A DNA stretch of 64,000 bases. Origin: Sarcocystis neurona. Taxonomy: Eukaryota; Apicomplexa; Conoidasida; Eucoccidiorida; Sarcocystidae. A program made the position numbers and the translations under genes. Shown here one piece after another: positions 10,453 through 22,881 of the stretch. Where the stretch lies: the NCBI GenBank assembly GCA_000727475.1, contig KL647316.1:1281750-1345749 (forward strand), written 5' to 3'. Every line of letters starts with the position of its first letter. The first letter of the stretch is position 1. The notes under the pieces are model-generated. The model had not been told where the DNA came from. It ran no database searches and was given only the letters and a program-made list of their open reading frames with translations.

Positions 10453-11851
10453 TTAAACCTGTGAAACACATGGAGGCAGCCCGCAGTAGACGATGTCAAC
10501 AGCATTGAGACAAGTCAACATTCTGGCTGCCATCTTCGTGAAGACGCGCACGTACATATGGTCAACGTCGGGACTACTTCTTTGAAATGGATCGAAAACT
10601 GTCGGTGACTTTCCGGCTAACCTCTGAAAAATCTGCTTGAATTTTTCTCCCGCACTTTTTTCCTTGACAAGGTCGACCGCATTGCCTGAGTTTTATACAA
10701 AAATACGTGAGTATCCACCCCTTACACGAATCTGGGTTCCAGCTTCGCCGCCAATCAAACTGGGGCTTGCCGCGAATCCATGCCGACCGGAAGCGCCCAT
10801 TGGCTTGGTGCTCTGCCCTCACGTCGGTGACAGTAAATCAGAGTGTGTACTGGAAAAAGATGCTGCTTTTTCAGTAACTGCAAGGTCGTTGCTAGCACTG
10901 CCACAAGTTAACGTTATCGGATTCAGCTGGCGTCAGTGATGATGCTTACTGGAGAGGACCGCATCATCGGGTGTCACCAGCACAAGGGAGGGCAGAGACT
11001 TGACACTATACTTCCGTATGAGGTCTCCGTAATTCCGTAAAGGCAGGGCGTACCTGACGAAAGCGGGAACAGAGAGTGCGTGAGACTGTGTGTTGTTTAG
11101 TAACATTGTATGGTAGAAACATCACGAAAACAGCCGCAGCGAGCAGAAGTTTTTCACGTGCCGCTTCGCTTCAGTTAAGCTCCCCGCTCATCAATCCCTT
11201 TTATGCGGCTAACGACGATAGAGAGCTGCACCTGAGGGGAAAGAAAACGCGAAGTCACAGCTTGAGCCGATCTACCGCTATTTGAAGTCTGCAGGTTGGC
11301 TATTGTTTGACTGTACATATTCATCTCCTTTACACGTACCACGGCATGGTTTTCACGAAGGACTGATATTCGCGCATGTTTCTGTCACACGGCACGTAGA
11401 CGACCTCAAATAAGCCCGTGGGCCGTAGAAAATTGTAAAACTTTACAAGCGGAACCAGAAATGTTTTACAGTACGGACACCAGTCTGCTCCAAAAAAGAG
11501 TCCGACGAATTTCCCGTCAAGTACTGCTGGAGAGGTCAGCCACAAACTACGACCTGAAGATGTCGCAGGCGATCCAGCTGTGCTCGTAGGTGAAGCGAAA
11601 TTTCCCGACAAATGGGCAGAGGAGTCTCCCTCAAGCGCTGGAGGTGAGTTCGTTGCCAGCGGTGACGCAGGATCCGCCGGCGGTACAGTAGAGCTTTGCG
11701 GACCACCTCCACTAACAACGAGATAATCGCTATCGCGAGGAACGTAAGTTTGTGAAGTATAGGGGCCCAACAGCACCGGCGTCGACAGCGAACCGCCAGA
11801 ATTCAATGGTGTAGGCGGAGAACTAGCTCCTCCATCGGAAAAAACTCCCAT
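10453..11851 (-). CDS. Thioredoxin/nucleoredoxin-like protein, WCPYC active site
   Basis: Three exons with matching phases give exactly 282 codons: 11851-11340 (TG|GTACGT), 11053-10950 (A|GTAAGC) and 10685-10453 with a TAA stop. Residues 1-100 are Ser/Pro/Gly-rich and probably disordered. A thioredoxin_8-type fold follows: 'GLFFGADWCPYC' with the redox Cys pair, then 'EVVYVPCDRN' and 'FVKTMPW'. Exon 2 completes the family's 'MPWYALP' and supplies the cis-Pro loop 'KSLPSLVLV'. Exon 3 has 'NAVDLVKEKSAGEKF', where nucleoredoxins carry a G..V..D..G..FP pattern. WCPYC replaces the usual WCPPC of nucleoredoxin/tryparedoxin. Gly2 follows the initiator Met, but position 6 is Asp, so myristoylation is doubtful. 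The gene converges on the cyclase gene, with about 700 bp between the stops. A further 3' exon (CACAG|GTTTAA near 10456) cannot be excluded. Confidence 0.85.
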
Positions 11852-12990
11852 CTCGCCGCGTCAGTAAATTCACTCGGAGGGGCTTACGAGGAAATGACCT
11901 GTGGCGACGTTATTTCGGTGCGCGTTACTCTCTCAGGAATTCACAAACACGCAGTCACACCCACAATACACACACCGCGATATATCCAACAGATACCCCA
12001 GGCTGCAGTATGTGGTCTGGCTGGTCCGATGTGGCCTCGCGAAGACACGCGCCTTGCACTAAGGGTGCCTAGTCCTACCGAGCGGTAGTCCATCGGGTTG
12101 TAGCACACTCCATAGCGTGACCCTCTGCAAAGTTATTTACTAGTTATCTCAAAGTGTAGTGTAAGCCACAGTCCAACACACACGTGTGTAAAGATGTGAT
12201 TGTCCGAACCTGTGTAGCTCCTTGTTCGAATGAAATTCGCGCGGGAGGACCGGTCACCAAGGGCGTTTCCATGGAAGGTCACCAGATTATGGAAATCCTA
12301 CAACGTCACTCTGCGAACCATTGAATACAATTGTGGGGACGCTTTCGTCAACAAAGGAAAGAGACTGGATCTCTAGTTATGCACTACCGCGGTACAGCAT
12401 GCGAAAGACAGCTCCGCGTTCGGAGGGGAGAGAAAGAGAGCGTGCAGCTGCCTACAAGGAGGGGCTGATACCACTCCGATCCGGGCTTAATGTTTCGTAA
12501 ACATTTTTGCACACGGAGAAACCTTACAGATGTCCGTGAGAAATGACGAAGACCACCTCAGCTTGGGAATCGGCCCTTCTGAAAAAGGACGTCTTGAAAA
12601 GGAAAAATACGAAGTAATCGGCCCTTCTGAAAAAGGACGTCTTGCAAAGGTAAAAAGAAGTAAGAATGCTGACGGAGCCACTCTCCCTTAAGTTTTGAAA
12701 GTGTCAGGCATAGAATGTTGACGAATAATAGCCCATGTATTCGAGACCTCCGGCGCCCATTTCGGCCCTTAACTCGCAACTCGATGCTGCGGAGTTGTTC
12801 CACCCATGAGGTTACCTACGAGCAAAGCAGGCCGTAAATTCCAGCTTCTGCCTGCGTCCGCGACGACTGTTGATGGCATTCTGGTCAGTGCAGTGCGCTA
12901 TCCATCAAGTCAGCTACCTTCAAGCTATAACTTCTGACTAGCATTAGATAGGTGGCAGACTCCACGGCGACGGGCTACGGCAGTCTACGA
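11852..12990. other. Intergenic stretch with one short tandem repeat
   Basis: I see no supported gene. At 12569-12664 a 48-bp unit occurs twice in tandem, each copy containing ATCGGCCCTTCTGAAAAAGG and ACGTCTTG. Because 48 is divisible by three, the minus strand stays open and encodes a repeated 16-residue peptide in frames of 64 and 81 codons, but nothing else supports translation. Confidence 0.5.
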
Positions 12991-14452
12991 TCATTTGTAG
13001 CTGTCGTTGTGTCGCATGTACCATTGCGCGGCGCCGGTGTGGAGGGGCACGTGGAGAGCAGTACTTAACGTCTCTTCCTCTACGTGCTGCAGTTCCAAAA
13101 TGCGACATAGTGTGTCGTCTCCCTTTATTAGCACGAATAAAGGTACGTCTGTGTACAGCACTTTAAAAGTACTTCCTGGTAGTTCTTGGTAGTTCTTGGC
13201 TTCTCGTTACCCTCATGGGCGGCGGGGGGCCGGGGCGCTCAGTACCGTTTCATCTCACACGCAGGACAGGATCCGCATTGTTGTTATACGGTAAGACGTT
13301 GCATGATCCGAAGGTTTGAGAAGAGAGGACGCTATAACTCAAATTAGAAGCGCGCCCACTCGGCGCTCTAAATCCGTGGCATCGTGGTGCTCTTCGTGTG
13401 TCTTGATGCCGCGTGAGGTCGCACATTGTAACCCACACCCGTGATGAACGAGTTACCCGTCTACCCGATGTGCGGAACCCGCTTACCATGTGTAATTTGC
13501 TAAGGGTAGTTCCACTGCGTGAGCGAGCTTGTGGAAAAGCTCGGTTAGGCTGGTCAACGCGGCCCCATCCCTGTGTTCAGCTGGGCAACTCTCCATTCCA
13601 AACTGTAAATCATTGAGCGTACAAACGTGCCATGCGTGGCATATGCTGTCAAAAGAGGATCTAGGAGGAACGGAAGACAGGTGGTCGCTAGCCTCTGTTC
13701 AGGTGTGTCAGTCGTTTAAAAAGTAGAGCGTCAGACGATACAGGCGTACCACTTTCAGCATAATCAGTGGAACGTAATTCCTCCTCTGTAGGATTATACC
13801 ACAAACCCGGTGCTGGTGACGTCCGGGGGGTAGAGGGAGATGTGTTAAAGTCTCCGTATCGAGATCGGTAAACTGTCTGCTCATCCAGCTGCTTAGCCGA
13901 GTGGTTGTGTGCGCGCAACGGACGCCTCCCGAGTTACCTTTTCTACATCTTCTTGACTTCTGTACAAGGCGCACAGTTGAAAACCTTTTTGGAAGATAAC
14001 CCCGCTTTACAGAACTTGCGGGCAGATACATAAGCAGCGTGCACGCTGCACGCCCGCAACCACGGCGAGTCATGTCCTGTAGAAGGCTGACGAAACCGGA
14101 CCCCTCATCGTCAGACACGGCGCCATATTACTCATGCTCCCTCCGTTGCAAATGTACGAGATGCAGGGAGGCCTCAATCAGCTGGAATACACACCAATGT
14201 GAGTGGCCTGCTGCACTTAACCCGTCACTGCAGTTCGCGCTCTCTCTGAAGCAACAACAGTACAAAAGAGTTGCCGACAACCAGTCAATCCTCACGCGCA
14301 GAAACTAGAGAACTCACCTGTCTCTCGCGATTTCGCAGCTAGTCAGTCGGTAGATTCTGTCTGGCTTGTAACTCTGTAATTCAGCAGGTCTCTTAGATGC
14401 ATCATATTCCCACGTCTATTGCAAAGAGCGGCAACATGTACAACGTAGCCTC
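12991..14452 (-). CDS. Unrecognised many-exon gene with very short introns, 3' part
   Basis: Eight exons join in phase: 14452-14414, 14373-14318, 14245-14132, 14004-13938, 13876-13750, 13694-13487, 13331-13261 and 13175-12991 (TGA stop). Donors include ACAG|GTGAGT, AAG|GTAACT and TG|GTAAGC. Introns are about 40, 72, 127, 61, 55, 155 and 85 nt. The first junction is the weakest. The product has scattered Cys, an N-terminal 'SYKPDRIYRLTSCEIARD', a helix-rich 'QLIEASLHLVHLQRREHD', a Ser/Pro/Thr-rich middle, and a C-terminal 'LIKGDDTLCRILELQHVEEE' ending 'WYMRHNDSYK'. I do not recognise it. Further upstream exons are likely around 14.5-15.1 kb ('RLGAPSQRDFPDSFVCGNRR' near 15,050) and perhaps 15970-16347. 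The longest raw frame here (13708-14118) lies mostly across introns and is not the gene. Confidence 0.6.
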
Positions 14453-15969
14453 CTACGTTGTGCGGTAAAAATTGTTGAAAAGTACCCTCACCAACTGCAT
14501 ATGCAGTCTGCACTTTGGCGTGAGATACTTGCGTTGCCAGGCTCACGCGTTTTTATACGGCAGACTGCATTCAAGAAAATACATTAATTTGTCTCAAGTC
14601 CAAGGTAGCTGTCCAGCACTCCGCGTAACATGCAGGAACCCTCTATCTGAATCACTTCTTTAGGTCCCAGAGTACAAACACAGCGCAGAACTACTCAGTC
14701 TGGCACAGAGCCGTCTTGTGGCATCGCAGGGACTTTCTGCATACAAAAGTGCACCATTAGATTTCGGCAAACAAGCCAAGAGTGGGTGGGGAATCCTGCA
14801 ACCGAGTGTGTCACTTAAATTCGAAGGCTGTAGAGGCTACACATGCCAGTTTATGTGTGCACCAGGATATGCATTGTAGCTGCAGACATCCTATATTCTA
14901 TCAATGTACGACTGAACATCAGATTATGTATGCACATCTACGCAGCTGATTGGGGGAAAAAGCAGTGCGATAATCGTATTTTTACACCCGCGACGATTGC
15001 CGCATACAAATGAGTCGGGGAAATCTCTTTGACTAGGCGCGCCGAGACGGTCTATTGGGAGGAGATAAAATAACAAGCGTCTCCACACATAAAACGAGAT
15101 AAAGTACACATAGGCGATGAGGTCTGGCCTGTACAGCATGAAGCAGCTATTGTACCCGAAGCATTCCTTGCAACTGCACCAATAGACAAGGAAACATCTG
15201 TTACGTTAACACCGTGCTTGTCTGAAATGAGCCTTTAGGAGACAGTGCAACGACGTGGATAAGTCAGTGGCAGAAACTTTTTCTTATCGAGTGTGACACC
15301 AACTCGTGGATTCTTGTTCGCACATTGACGAAATCAAAAATTCAGCCCCCTGTACGTGTTCAATGTCTCAAGATGGAGATAGGACGCTGTACTTGAGCTC
15401 GAATCGTAGATGTAAGTGCCAACGTTCAGATGTGTAGGGTGTCAACTTGTGCAGCGGTGGTTAGGCTAGGGTGGAAGAGCCGGCAGTCGCATGTTCCCGC
15501 TACCACACACACTAAATTTTACCATTCATCCGTCCAGTTATTTATCCTAGTTTGCTCTGTGCGCTTTCTACTTTACTTCTGGAGACTTAAGCTCAACCGT
15601 TATTGCGGACCTCCCTGTGTGCTACGTCGGTGTGTCATGTCGCAAGGAGTAACTAACCCTCTGGTAGAGGAGAGGTTCACCGTCCTCAGCAGTGGTAGTC
15701 ACATGCGGCGAGAAGGAATCTGCGTGCTGATGTCTTTTCGTGCTTTACTGTTGGCTGCTTCCCTGCGGGGTAGCTCTTCCCTCGCTGTGGTGTCAGCAAC
15801 AGACGATAAGGACGGCGCTTGCGCCGTGGAGGGCCCATGTCTTGTGGGTGCGCGTGTCGCCATGCGTCTGCGCACACGCCGCCGCTCGCCCCCGTGTCTT
15901 CAAGCGAAGTGCCGCGCAGACAGCTTTTTAGAATCAGCCGTTCTCGGTAACACTCATAAGCGAGCGTAC

Positions 15970-16347
15970 TCTTCGTGGCCCTTTGCGTTCTGTTGCTTGA
16001 ACTGCTGCCACATTCCCGTCGCAGTCTCCAACATTGAACGGGTCTGCATTCCATCGAAGGCGTCGTGCTTGTCTTGCTCGTATGAATTTTGTACTCGCTC
16101 ACCCCATGGTTGCAAATGCGTCGCAATGACACTTAAAACACAGTTGCTGTTCACCACGACGTGCTTCGCCTGTGCGTCTAGAAGTATATCTCCCCTGAAC
16201 ATTCCGTGTTGATCGACAACCGTGCATTCGCTAGAAATTGACACTGCCGTTTTTCGTAAGAGCGGATTTCTGCTCGTAAAATCGGAGCCGTCTAAGGAAA
16301 AGTTAAAGAATACGCACGGTTTCCAGCCTTCCAGTCCATATAAGTTT
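15970..16347 (-). CDS. Exon of an unrecognised protein, possibly 5' part of the 13-14.5 kb gene
   Basis: This is a 378-nt exon bounded by an acceptor (TTTGGACAG at 16348) and a donor (GA|GTACGC at 15970), both phase 2. It encodes about 125 residues of ordinary, non-repetitive protein: 'GWKPCVFFNFSLDGSDFTSR', then a beta-rich-looking 'ILLDAQAKHVVVNSNCVLSV' and a polar helix ending near 'MWQQFKQQNAKGHEE'. No Met start and no family were recognised. It has the same strand as the gene ending at 12991 and could be its 5' part, with a total span of about 3.4 kb. It stands 335 bp from the divergent start at 16683, so the first exon and promoter must fit in that space or overlap the neighbour. Confidence 0.5.
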
Positions 16348-16682
16348 CTGTCCAAACAGGGTCTCGGCCTCCGTGTCCCAGAGCCTTCCAATCAGGCGGA
16401 GCACGTATGCCCGTGGAAGCGCGTATCTTATGCAGCTACATACCCGTGTGTACGTGCACCCGTGAGCACAAATAAATGTGATAATGCGTAAAATTCGTTT
16501 CAGAGAACATACGCGCGTACATGCACGTTTGGGCGTGCACCTCCGTCTGCGTCCGCGAAACGTTGTATTTGACTGGTGTGCAGCATATATGTTGGACGCG
16601 AAGGACAAGCTGAGGCTTGTCGTCTCTGCTACGTTGGTTGGTTTTGCAAAGCGGGTTGACGGGGCAGTAGGTGGTTGCCAAC

Positions 16683-19600
16683 ATGCCACGGGGCTCAGAA
16701 AAAGTAGATGTCTGGTCCCGCGGTTGTCGGAGGTACGCCCCGGGAACAGGACCAACCCCTTCTACCGCACCACTTGTCTCGACTGCCGGGTGTGTATCGG
16801 TGACGGAGGAGCAAAAGTCGGGAAATCTCAGGGGTGATGCTTTGTGGATGTGGGAATCAGTCTCCGTCACCAGTGACATCCCCGACGATGAACCGGAAAG
16901 CAGCAATTATTATAAATCGAAAAGATTACCAACAGCGGACCCTAGCAGTGGGAGTGATACGGACAATGACTTTCGAAGCAGAGTTGGGATTCGAAGAGCT
17001 GCGCCCGTCGTGGAGAGTCTTGAGTGTAGCGGACATGACCGTCATTTCAGACAAGACAGAAATCTGACACGCCACGGCTACAGGAGTGGATCTGGCGTTG
17101 ATCCAATAACGGACAGGGTTAAGCACCTACAAAGACGAGAAGGAATGCTTACTATGGATTACTTAAAAGGGGACCGGCAACATGAGTATGGTACATATAG
17201 CGGAGCCAGCAGCTCCCGGAGCAGCGAAGCCAATCAGGAGTCGGAAGCAGAACAAGAGTGCGCCGATCATCAAAGCAAAAGCAACGCCTGGCTGTCCCAT
17301 TCGCCAGCACTTGCAGGTTCCGGAAGGCTCGAAGCTCTCGTCAGCAACGCACGGTAATACCCCGGACAAAACTCCAAACATCCTACGAGGTTGGCCATAG
17401 GAACAAGGCCACGGCACATATTTGCAACATAGACATAGATCGGGTCAACCAAATATGCACGAGGATACTCTCGACAGAAGTCAGAACACCCTGAGAGGGG
17501 GGCTGTACACAAGAGCACGGCGCTCATGTGCAGCATGTACATAGGGCGTATTTGTTTACGTATAAAAACGTTGGAAAGCTTCGGACGAAAGCCGATTGCA
17601 CCCTCCTGTGCAAGTAATTAGGCGCATTCACACAACTCCCGTTCCGATATTTGTATCCATACGCCTGTTTTCTCATGGGTATTTGCCCCTACCCGCACAT
17701 ACTAGTTGAGCTGAATTGTGTCTACATGACCACACTCCTTTTTGAGCTTAAGGAACACAGGTTGTTCTGCTGCCCTAGGACGGGTAAAGTTAGAGTTCGT
17801 TGTTGTTGAGCAACAACAGGGAGTAGGAACGTTTGGTGGCCTACATGATACAGAGCGTGCAGATGTAATAAGGAATCACAATAGATTAGGGGCTGCTTCT
17901 TCAAGCGAGGGCACTTTGAAGTTGCCTTTCTTTTACCCACCTCTTATCGAATGCGACGCCGGCATAACTGATACTTCATGTCAGGATACGTTCAACATCA
18001 CAAACGTGCTGCTGGTGGACTCCCAGCGGGGTAACCCAATTTCGCGGGTTCTACGTGGTGCAGAAAAACTCGTGTACCAGCACAAAGGATGATCATCTTT
18101 ACATACGTGCACTTTTGCCATCCGATGCTTTAGTGTACAATTGGACTCCTCTGTCTAATACGAGCGTCGTTCTAGGTGATCACTTTTGTTTCTGTGCAGT
18201 TCCTCTCCTTTCTGCCACACAAGAAGGTGCAGCATTATCGCTGTCTCGCCAGTGTTCCGTTTAACTTGTTTTCTGCAGGAAGTCTCGTCAACCGGATCCT
18301 CACGGCGTTTCTGGAAGTTTCCCTACCACAGGCGTATCGACGGCCACAACTCCTGTGCAGTTATCATCGTCGTCGAGAAGCAGGCGATACCCTCCCAGCC
18401 GCAACTCCAGCCAGCCTGTATGGTTTACAGAGAATGCGCATTCTGCAGACACGCCAATCCATGACGATTCTTCGAGCGCTGCTGCCAACAAATGTTCTGC
18501 ACGGCAAGCTACGCGTGCTATTCAGCGCAGTCACTCAAGAGAAGTGCGTGTTGCAGTGGAGGAGCCTAGACGCAAGTGGGAGAGGTCGTTGCACTCTTTT
18601 CAGGCTGCGTTGAGGATGCGTTCACCGAGTGAGGAAGACAGTGCTGGTGAGGCGACCGGTGAGATGCCGACGGACGCGGATTACGACAACTGTACGGGCG
18701 AAGGTGAGAACATCGAGGAAGAACATGCGGCTCAGCAGTCGGAAGAAGAAGCAGCCGTTGGCTACGAGTCTGACAGCGCCGACGAAGAAGTTGCACTATC
18801 ACTATCAGCGGCCGACTCACCGTGTCCTCGTCGTGGATCCCTGGAGATTACAAGAGGAAGTTCTTCGTGTACAGTCGTACGGAAAGATGCCGTGCGGGGG
18901 CACGACACATACGATCTCGTTCTTCAGAAGCAACTAGAGACGCGGACTCGACGCCGGCTGCAAAAACGAAAGGAGCACCTTACAGACTTCCCTGCACGTG
19001 TAGAAATGTTCGGTGCAGGGGACTGCTGGGATGGCGGTGCTAGCGACAGCTCACCAGAAGGTCGCTGCGAAAGAAGTATGCCTGTTCAGCAGCAGCGCTG
19101 CTCACCGCCCTATTTTAGTTCACCACGTGACGCAAGCCTACGTGTCCTGTCCCAGAGGCCTCGCCAAAGAGTAGAATGTAAGCATTTGGCCAGAACCAGG
19201 TCAAGTGCTAATGAAAGACTGTGCTCGTCTGCAGCTGCTCAGCGTGCACAGGGATCACCTGCAGTCGACTATCCAGGTGCTGCCCTGCGCAGGAGGAGGG
19301 AGCGACGAGAAGCGTACCTGCGGCCATCAACAGCTCGTCTTGCGCCTGTACGCGGCAGGGCTCCCGCAGCAAAATGCGACGCCGCATCAGCAGAGGGAGT
19401 AGGCGAAGAAAGTGAAATTGAGGAAGAAGCAGCGCACAGATTTCCTGCCGATATCGAAGGGGTTATCAAGGGGAGCTACACGCACGTGTCTGAAAGAGGA
19501 AAAGTTCTGCAGTTGAGTCATGCGACTCGACCTGAACGCGTGCCGAATCGCGAAGCAAGCAGCTCGACCGATGTGTTGTCGCTAAACGAAGAAGACGAAG

Positions 19601-22600
19601 AATCAACAGGAGAAGTCGACTGGGAAGTCCACTCCCGCCTGGTAAACAAATGTAGCCGGGGAAGATCTGGAGCAGGAGAATCGAACAAGGTGCACACAGC
19701 AGGTCAAGGCGGGGTTACGAGCGATGAAATTGCTGCTCTGCAGAGCCACAGAGCCAGTCTTCCGCATCTGCACCGATCTCGTGCAACAGAAGACGCTTCT
19801 TCACATGCACTAAGGAATTGTACCCAGACGGTTGCAAAAGGGCAGCGACGGAACAGAAGAAAGACGGATACGAAAAAGACTACGCTACTGCGAGTGCCAG
19901 CTTTAGGCCAGCTGCAGCGCGAGAAACAGCAGCAGGATCCTCTTGCCGAGCCGGAAGAAAGAAAAAACTTTGACTCTCCAAGGAGTTCTACACAAAGTGA
20001 AGCAGCAGACGCCTCGGACAGCGGAACTGGTCCGCTATCTCCACGCTTTGGGACACCTGCTCCTAGTGGAGAGGAAGAAGTTGAAAAGACTTCAGAGACC
20101 ACGTTCCCTACAGACGTAGACGCCAACACGCAAAAACAAATGACAATGCAGGCGTGTGCCTCTCTGACACACACCTTGAAGTCGGGAGCTGCAGGCAGCG
20201 CAAGCATCGGAGTACCGCCTCCGCACAAGTCAGACATAGGAGACGACTACAGACGCAATAATGCAGTGGAGGAGTATTTTCTCAAAGCTGCGTCCGACTT
20301 TCCTGTAGTTCTTTCAACAGAAAGAGGGATCGGAGACCTTCAGCGAAGGCACAGCAACTCCACTAACGAAAAATACTCAGGTAGTCCTTGCTGCCTATCG
20401 CACGACGGCCTTGAAACAGCGTCAACGCTAACGACAGCAAGTCCTCGTGGTGAAGGATCTTTGTTCGCTTCCTCCCCACTCGCATCCTTTCCCCCTCCTG
20501 AAGCTACTGAACAGGAAGGCAGTCGGCATGCTTTAGAAGATTTTGCGCTGCCGCCTTCTCATGCCTCCAGAGTGGGAGCCAATTCAAATTTATTGGAGGG
20601 ACCAGCAGCAGAAGGCAACAATGAAGCTAGGCGTTGCTATGTTCTCCCCGTCTCAGATGTCCCCGGTCCGCCCCCAGGCGTGACCGCTGTTCCGGTCGTG
20701 GCGCTTTCGCAAGACGTCGACGCTGCAACTGCAGAACAAACTTCGACGGCATCGCCTGTTGAGGTAAAAGCAGCAACAGCAGGGGTGTCTGCAGGACTAG
20801 CGACAACACCATTCGCCAACGTTCAGGAGCCCTGTTTTGTTTCCGTTGAAGAGCAACAGGAGAAACTGGAGCGGCTGCGAAACGCGTGTGTGGCAAAATT
20901 CAGCGAGATGCAGCGCTTTCCGCTGCACAGACTTTTGCAGGAGAAGGAGCTGCGCAGTCCCGTCGGCAGCGGCGGCAGCAGTAGTGGTGATAACCGCAAC
21001 AGCATCTACGACCTCATCGACCCGAGCTGCGACGGCGCGAAGAACGGCGGCGACAGCGGCAACAGCAGTGCAAATCCGTGTGAGCCTCAAGAGAAGAGCA
21101 GTACTTGCTCGCTACCAGTAAGTCAAGGCGACAGTGAGAGACTCACTGCGGAGACCCAACTATCGGGTGACAACCCTGGGGACACAGGGCTGTGTGGCGC
21201 AGGAACCACTGCTCTTCTGCAGTCTCCTCGAAACGAAGAGCGGCAGGAAAACCAGCTCCAAGCTGCTTCTAATGAAGCTGAATTAAGTCTTCTCTCTGCT
21301 TGTAGCCCACCAGAAACAAGTTCGTCAATATTGACAGCTCCGTACAGCTTGGAAGACGCCGCTGCTGCTCCAAGTGCTGCAGCTGCTGCTACAAGTGTTG
21401 CCCAGCCTGTCTCACCAGCATCGGTACCAAGTGGCAAGCCTCCCCATGCACAGAATATGTCACCAGGGAGCCAGCTGCGAGCAGCTGCGTCGGACAACAC
21501 TGGGAAACATGCTGCGGAAAGCAGTACTACCGCGGAAAGCGAGGGTGGAAGAGATGTGCGTGTGCGGGAATCTGCCAAACAAGCGGAACCTGATACTGTC
21601 GACGCAACAGCAGCAGAGGCGGAACAGCCGCACGACAACAACAGCGGTGGCAGCTGCTCGTCTTCTTCGGGAGGGCCTGCTCTTTGCAGTCTCGGGACAT
21701 CCACCGGTGTGGAAGGAGAAGAAGAGAAGCAACAGTCAGCAGGAAGACACAGCGCTTCGCCTCCGCATGAATCGAGCACTGCCGAAGACTCTCCTGTGTC
21801 TGCATGTTTGACGGCGGCTAAAAGAGTGACAGCGTCAGCGTCAGATGTGACGGAAGCAACGGGCGACAGCAAATCTGTTGTCTGCACTGTCGCTGGGGTT
21901 GCACTGCCAACAGGAATAACAGCGACTGCAGCAGAAATACTACAGCAGCCATCTGGTGTTGGAGGTTCACCTAGCGCAGCGGCAGTGCGCGGCCGAGAAA
22001 ACCACTCCGAGACGGGCGAGCCGCAAGAGGAGCACGCAGCCGGTCAGATCACCAGGTGTTCCGGAAAAGAAAACAAGGCAACAGGATCGACAGAGGCTGC
22101 ATTGCGACCTGTTCTTGCCATCCTTCCCAGCGTGCCAAAGTATGACACTCCGCGTCCGCGTGCGTCTTCTCCGTCGGTCAAGCGCTCGTCTCCCTCGTCT
22201 TCGTGGCTTGCAGCAGCAGAAGCGTCACAGCAGCAGCAACAGCGTCAAACGATTCTGTCAGGAGGCAGAAGCCTTGACCAGAGATCGCCCGCAAGTGCGG
22301 AGAGGCGACCTACTCACGACCCATCTGTCCCCGTACCCCAGGGCATTTTTCAAGAAAAAAAGCCGCATCTGCCTCCGCTAGGTGACGCCGCTTCTTGGAC
22401 CTCAGCTATTGCTGCTGCAGTCTCTCCCTCGCTACAGCTCGAAACTTTCTTCTTCGCACCACCAGCACCAGCAGCAAGTCCAGGAGCAGCACCATCCTTC
22501 TCAGCAGCAGCAACGTGGCCGGCGACAGGGAGACTCGAAGCAGCGACTCAGGAAACGACGCAATCTTTGTTTTTGCGCGCCCTTCTGACGCCACGCGCGT

Positions 22601-22881
22601 TCGCTCACTTCAACAGCTGCTCAACTGCTGCGCCCGAACAACAGCGCGATAACAACAGCAGTGACAGCCGCGGCACTGCCACCAACAGCTCCATCTCTGC
22701 CTTCCTTGAGGCAGCGCCCAGCGCACGTGACTCTGAGGGGAATGTCTTAAGGCCTCCGCTCCTGGCGCAGTCCACAGAAGCACTACTGCATAGACGAGGA
22801 ATGGAAGGCGGACCAGGTATGCGGACTTCTTTCCAGTGGAAGCTTCAAATTGCAGAGAGCCCAGCTCTTAAGAATGTGTGA
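16683..22881 (+). CDS. Large low-complexity protein of 1,757 residues, function unknown
   Basis: Exon 1 runs 16683-17353 from an ATG with an in-frame TAG 15 bases upstream. It ends at CG|GTAATA (phase 2). Exon 2 starts at 18279 after the strong acceptor TTGTTTTCTGCAG and runs to a TGA at 22881. Together they give 1,757 codons plus stop. The 925-nt intron contains an unrelated open frame (17742-18092). The protein is hydrophilic, rich in Ser, Ala, Glu, Gln and Thr, with acidic clusters near residues 310-380, basic patches and many CAG-phase runs (Ala from GCA, Ser from AGC, Gln from CAG). The one structured-looking stretch is a charged helix around 'VEEQQEKLERLRNACVAKF'. I see no catalytic motif, signal peptide or membrane helix. 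It looks like a lineage-specific coccidian protein, perhaps cytoskeletal or nuclear, but no function can be stated. Confidence 0.75.

Noticed and set aside
13708..14118. 136-codon minus-strand frame starting MSDDEGSGF
   Set aside because: It crosses an intron of the spliced gene. Its first part falls between the donor at 14131 and the acceptor at 14005, and the true exons use other frames.
15430..16212. 260-codon + strand frame, Cys-rich
   Set aside because: It overlaps the convincing minus-strand exon at 15970-16347, has no recognisable domain, and has a broken hydrophobic pattern that does not make a signal peptide at its start.
17742..18092. 116-codon + frame between the two exons of the 1,757-residue gene
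   Set aside because: The flanking exons join perfectly in phase without it (CG|GTAATA to TTCTGCAG|G). It may be an alternative exon, but no donor in the right phase was found.
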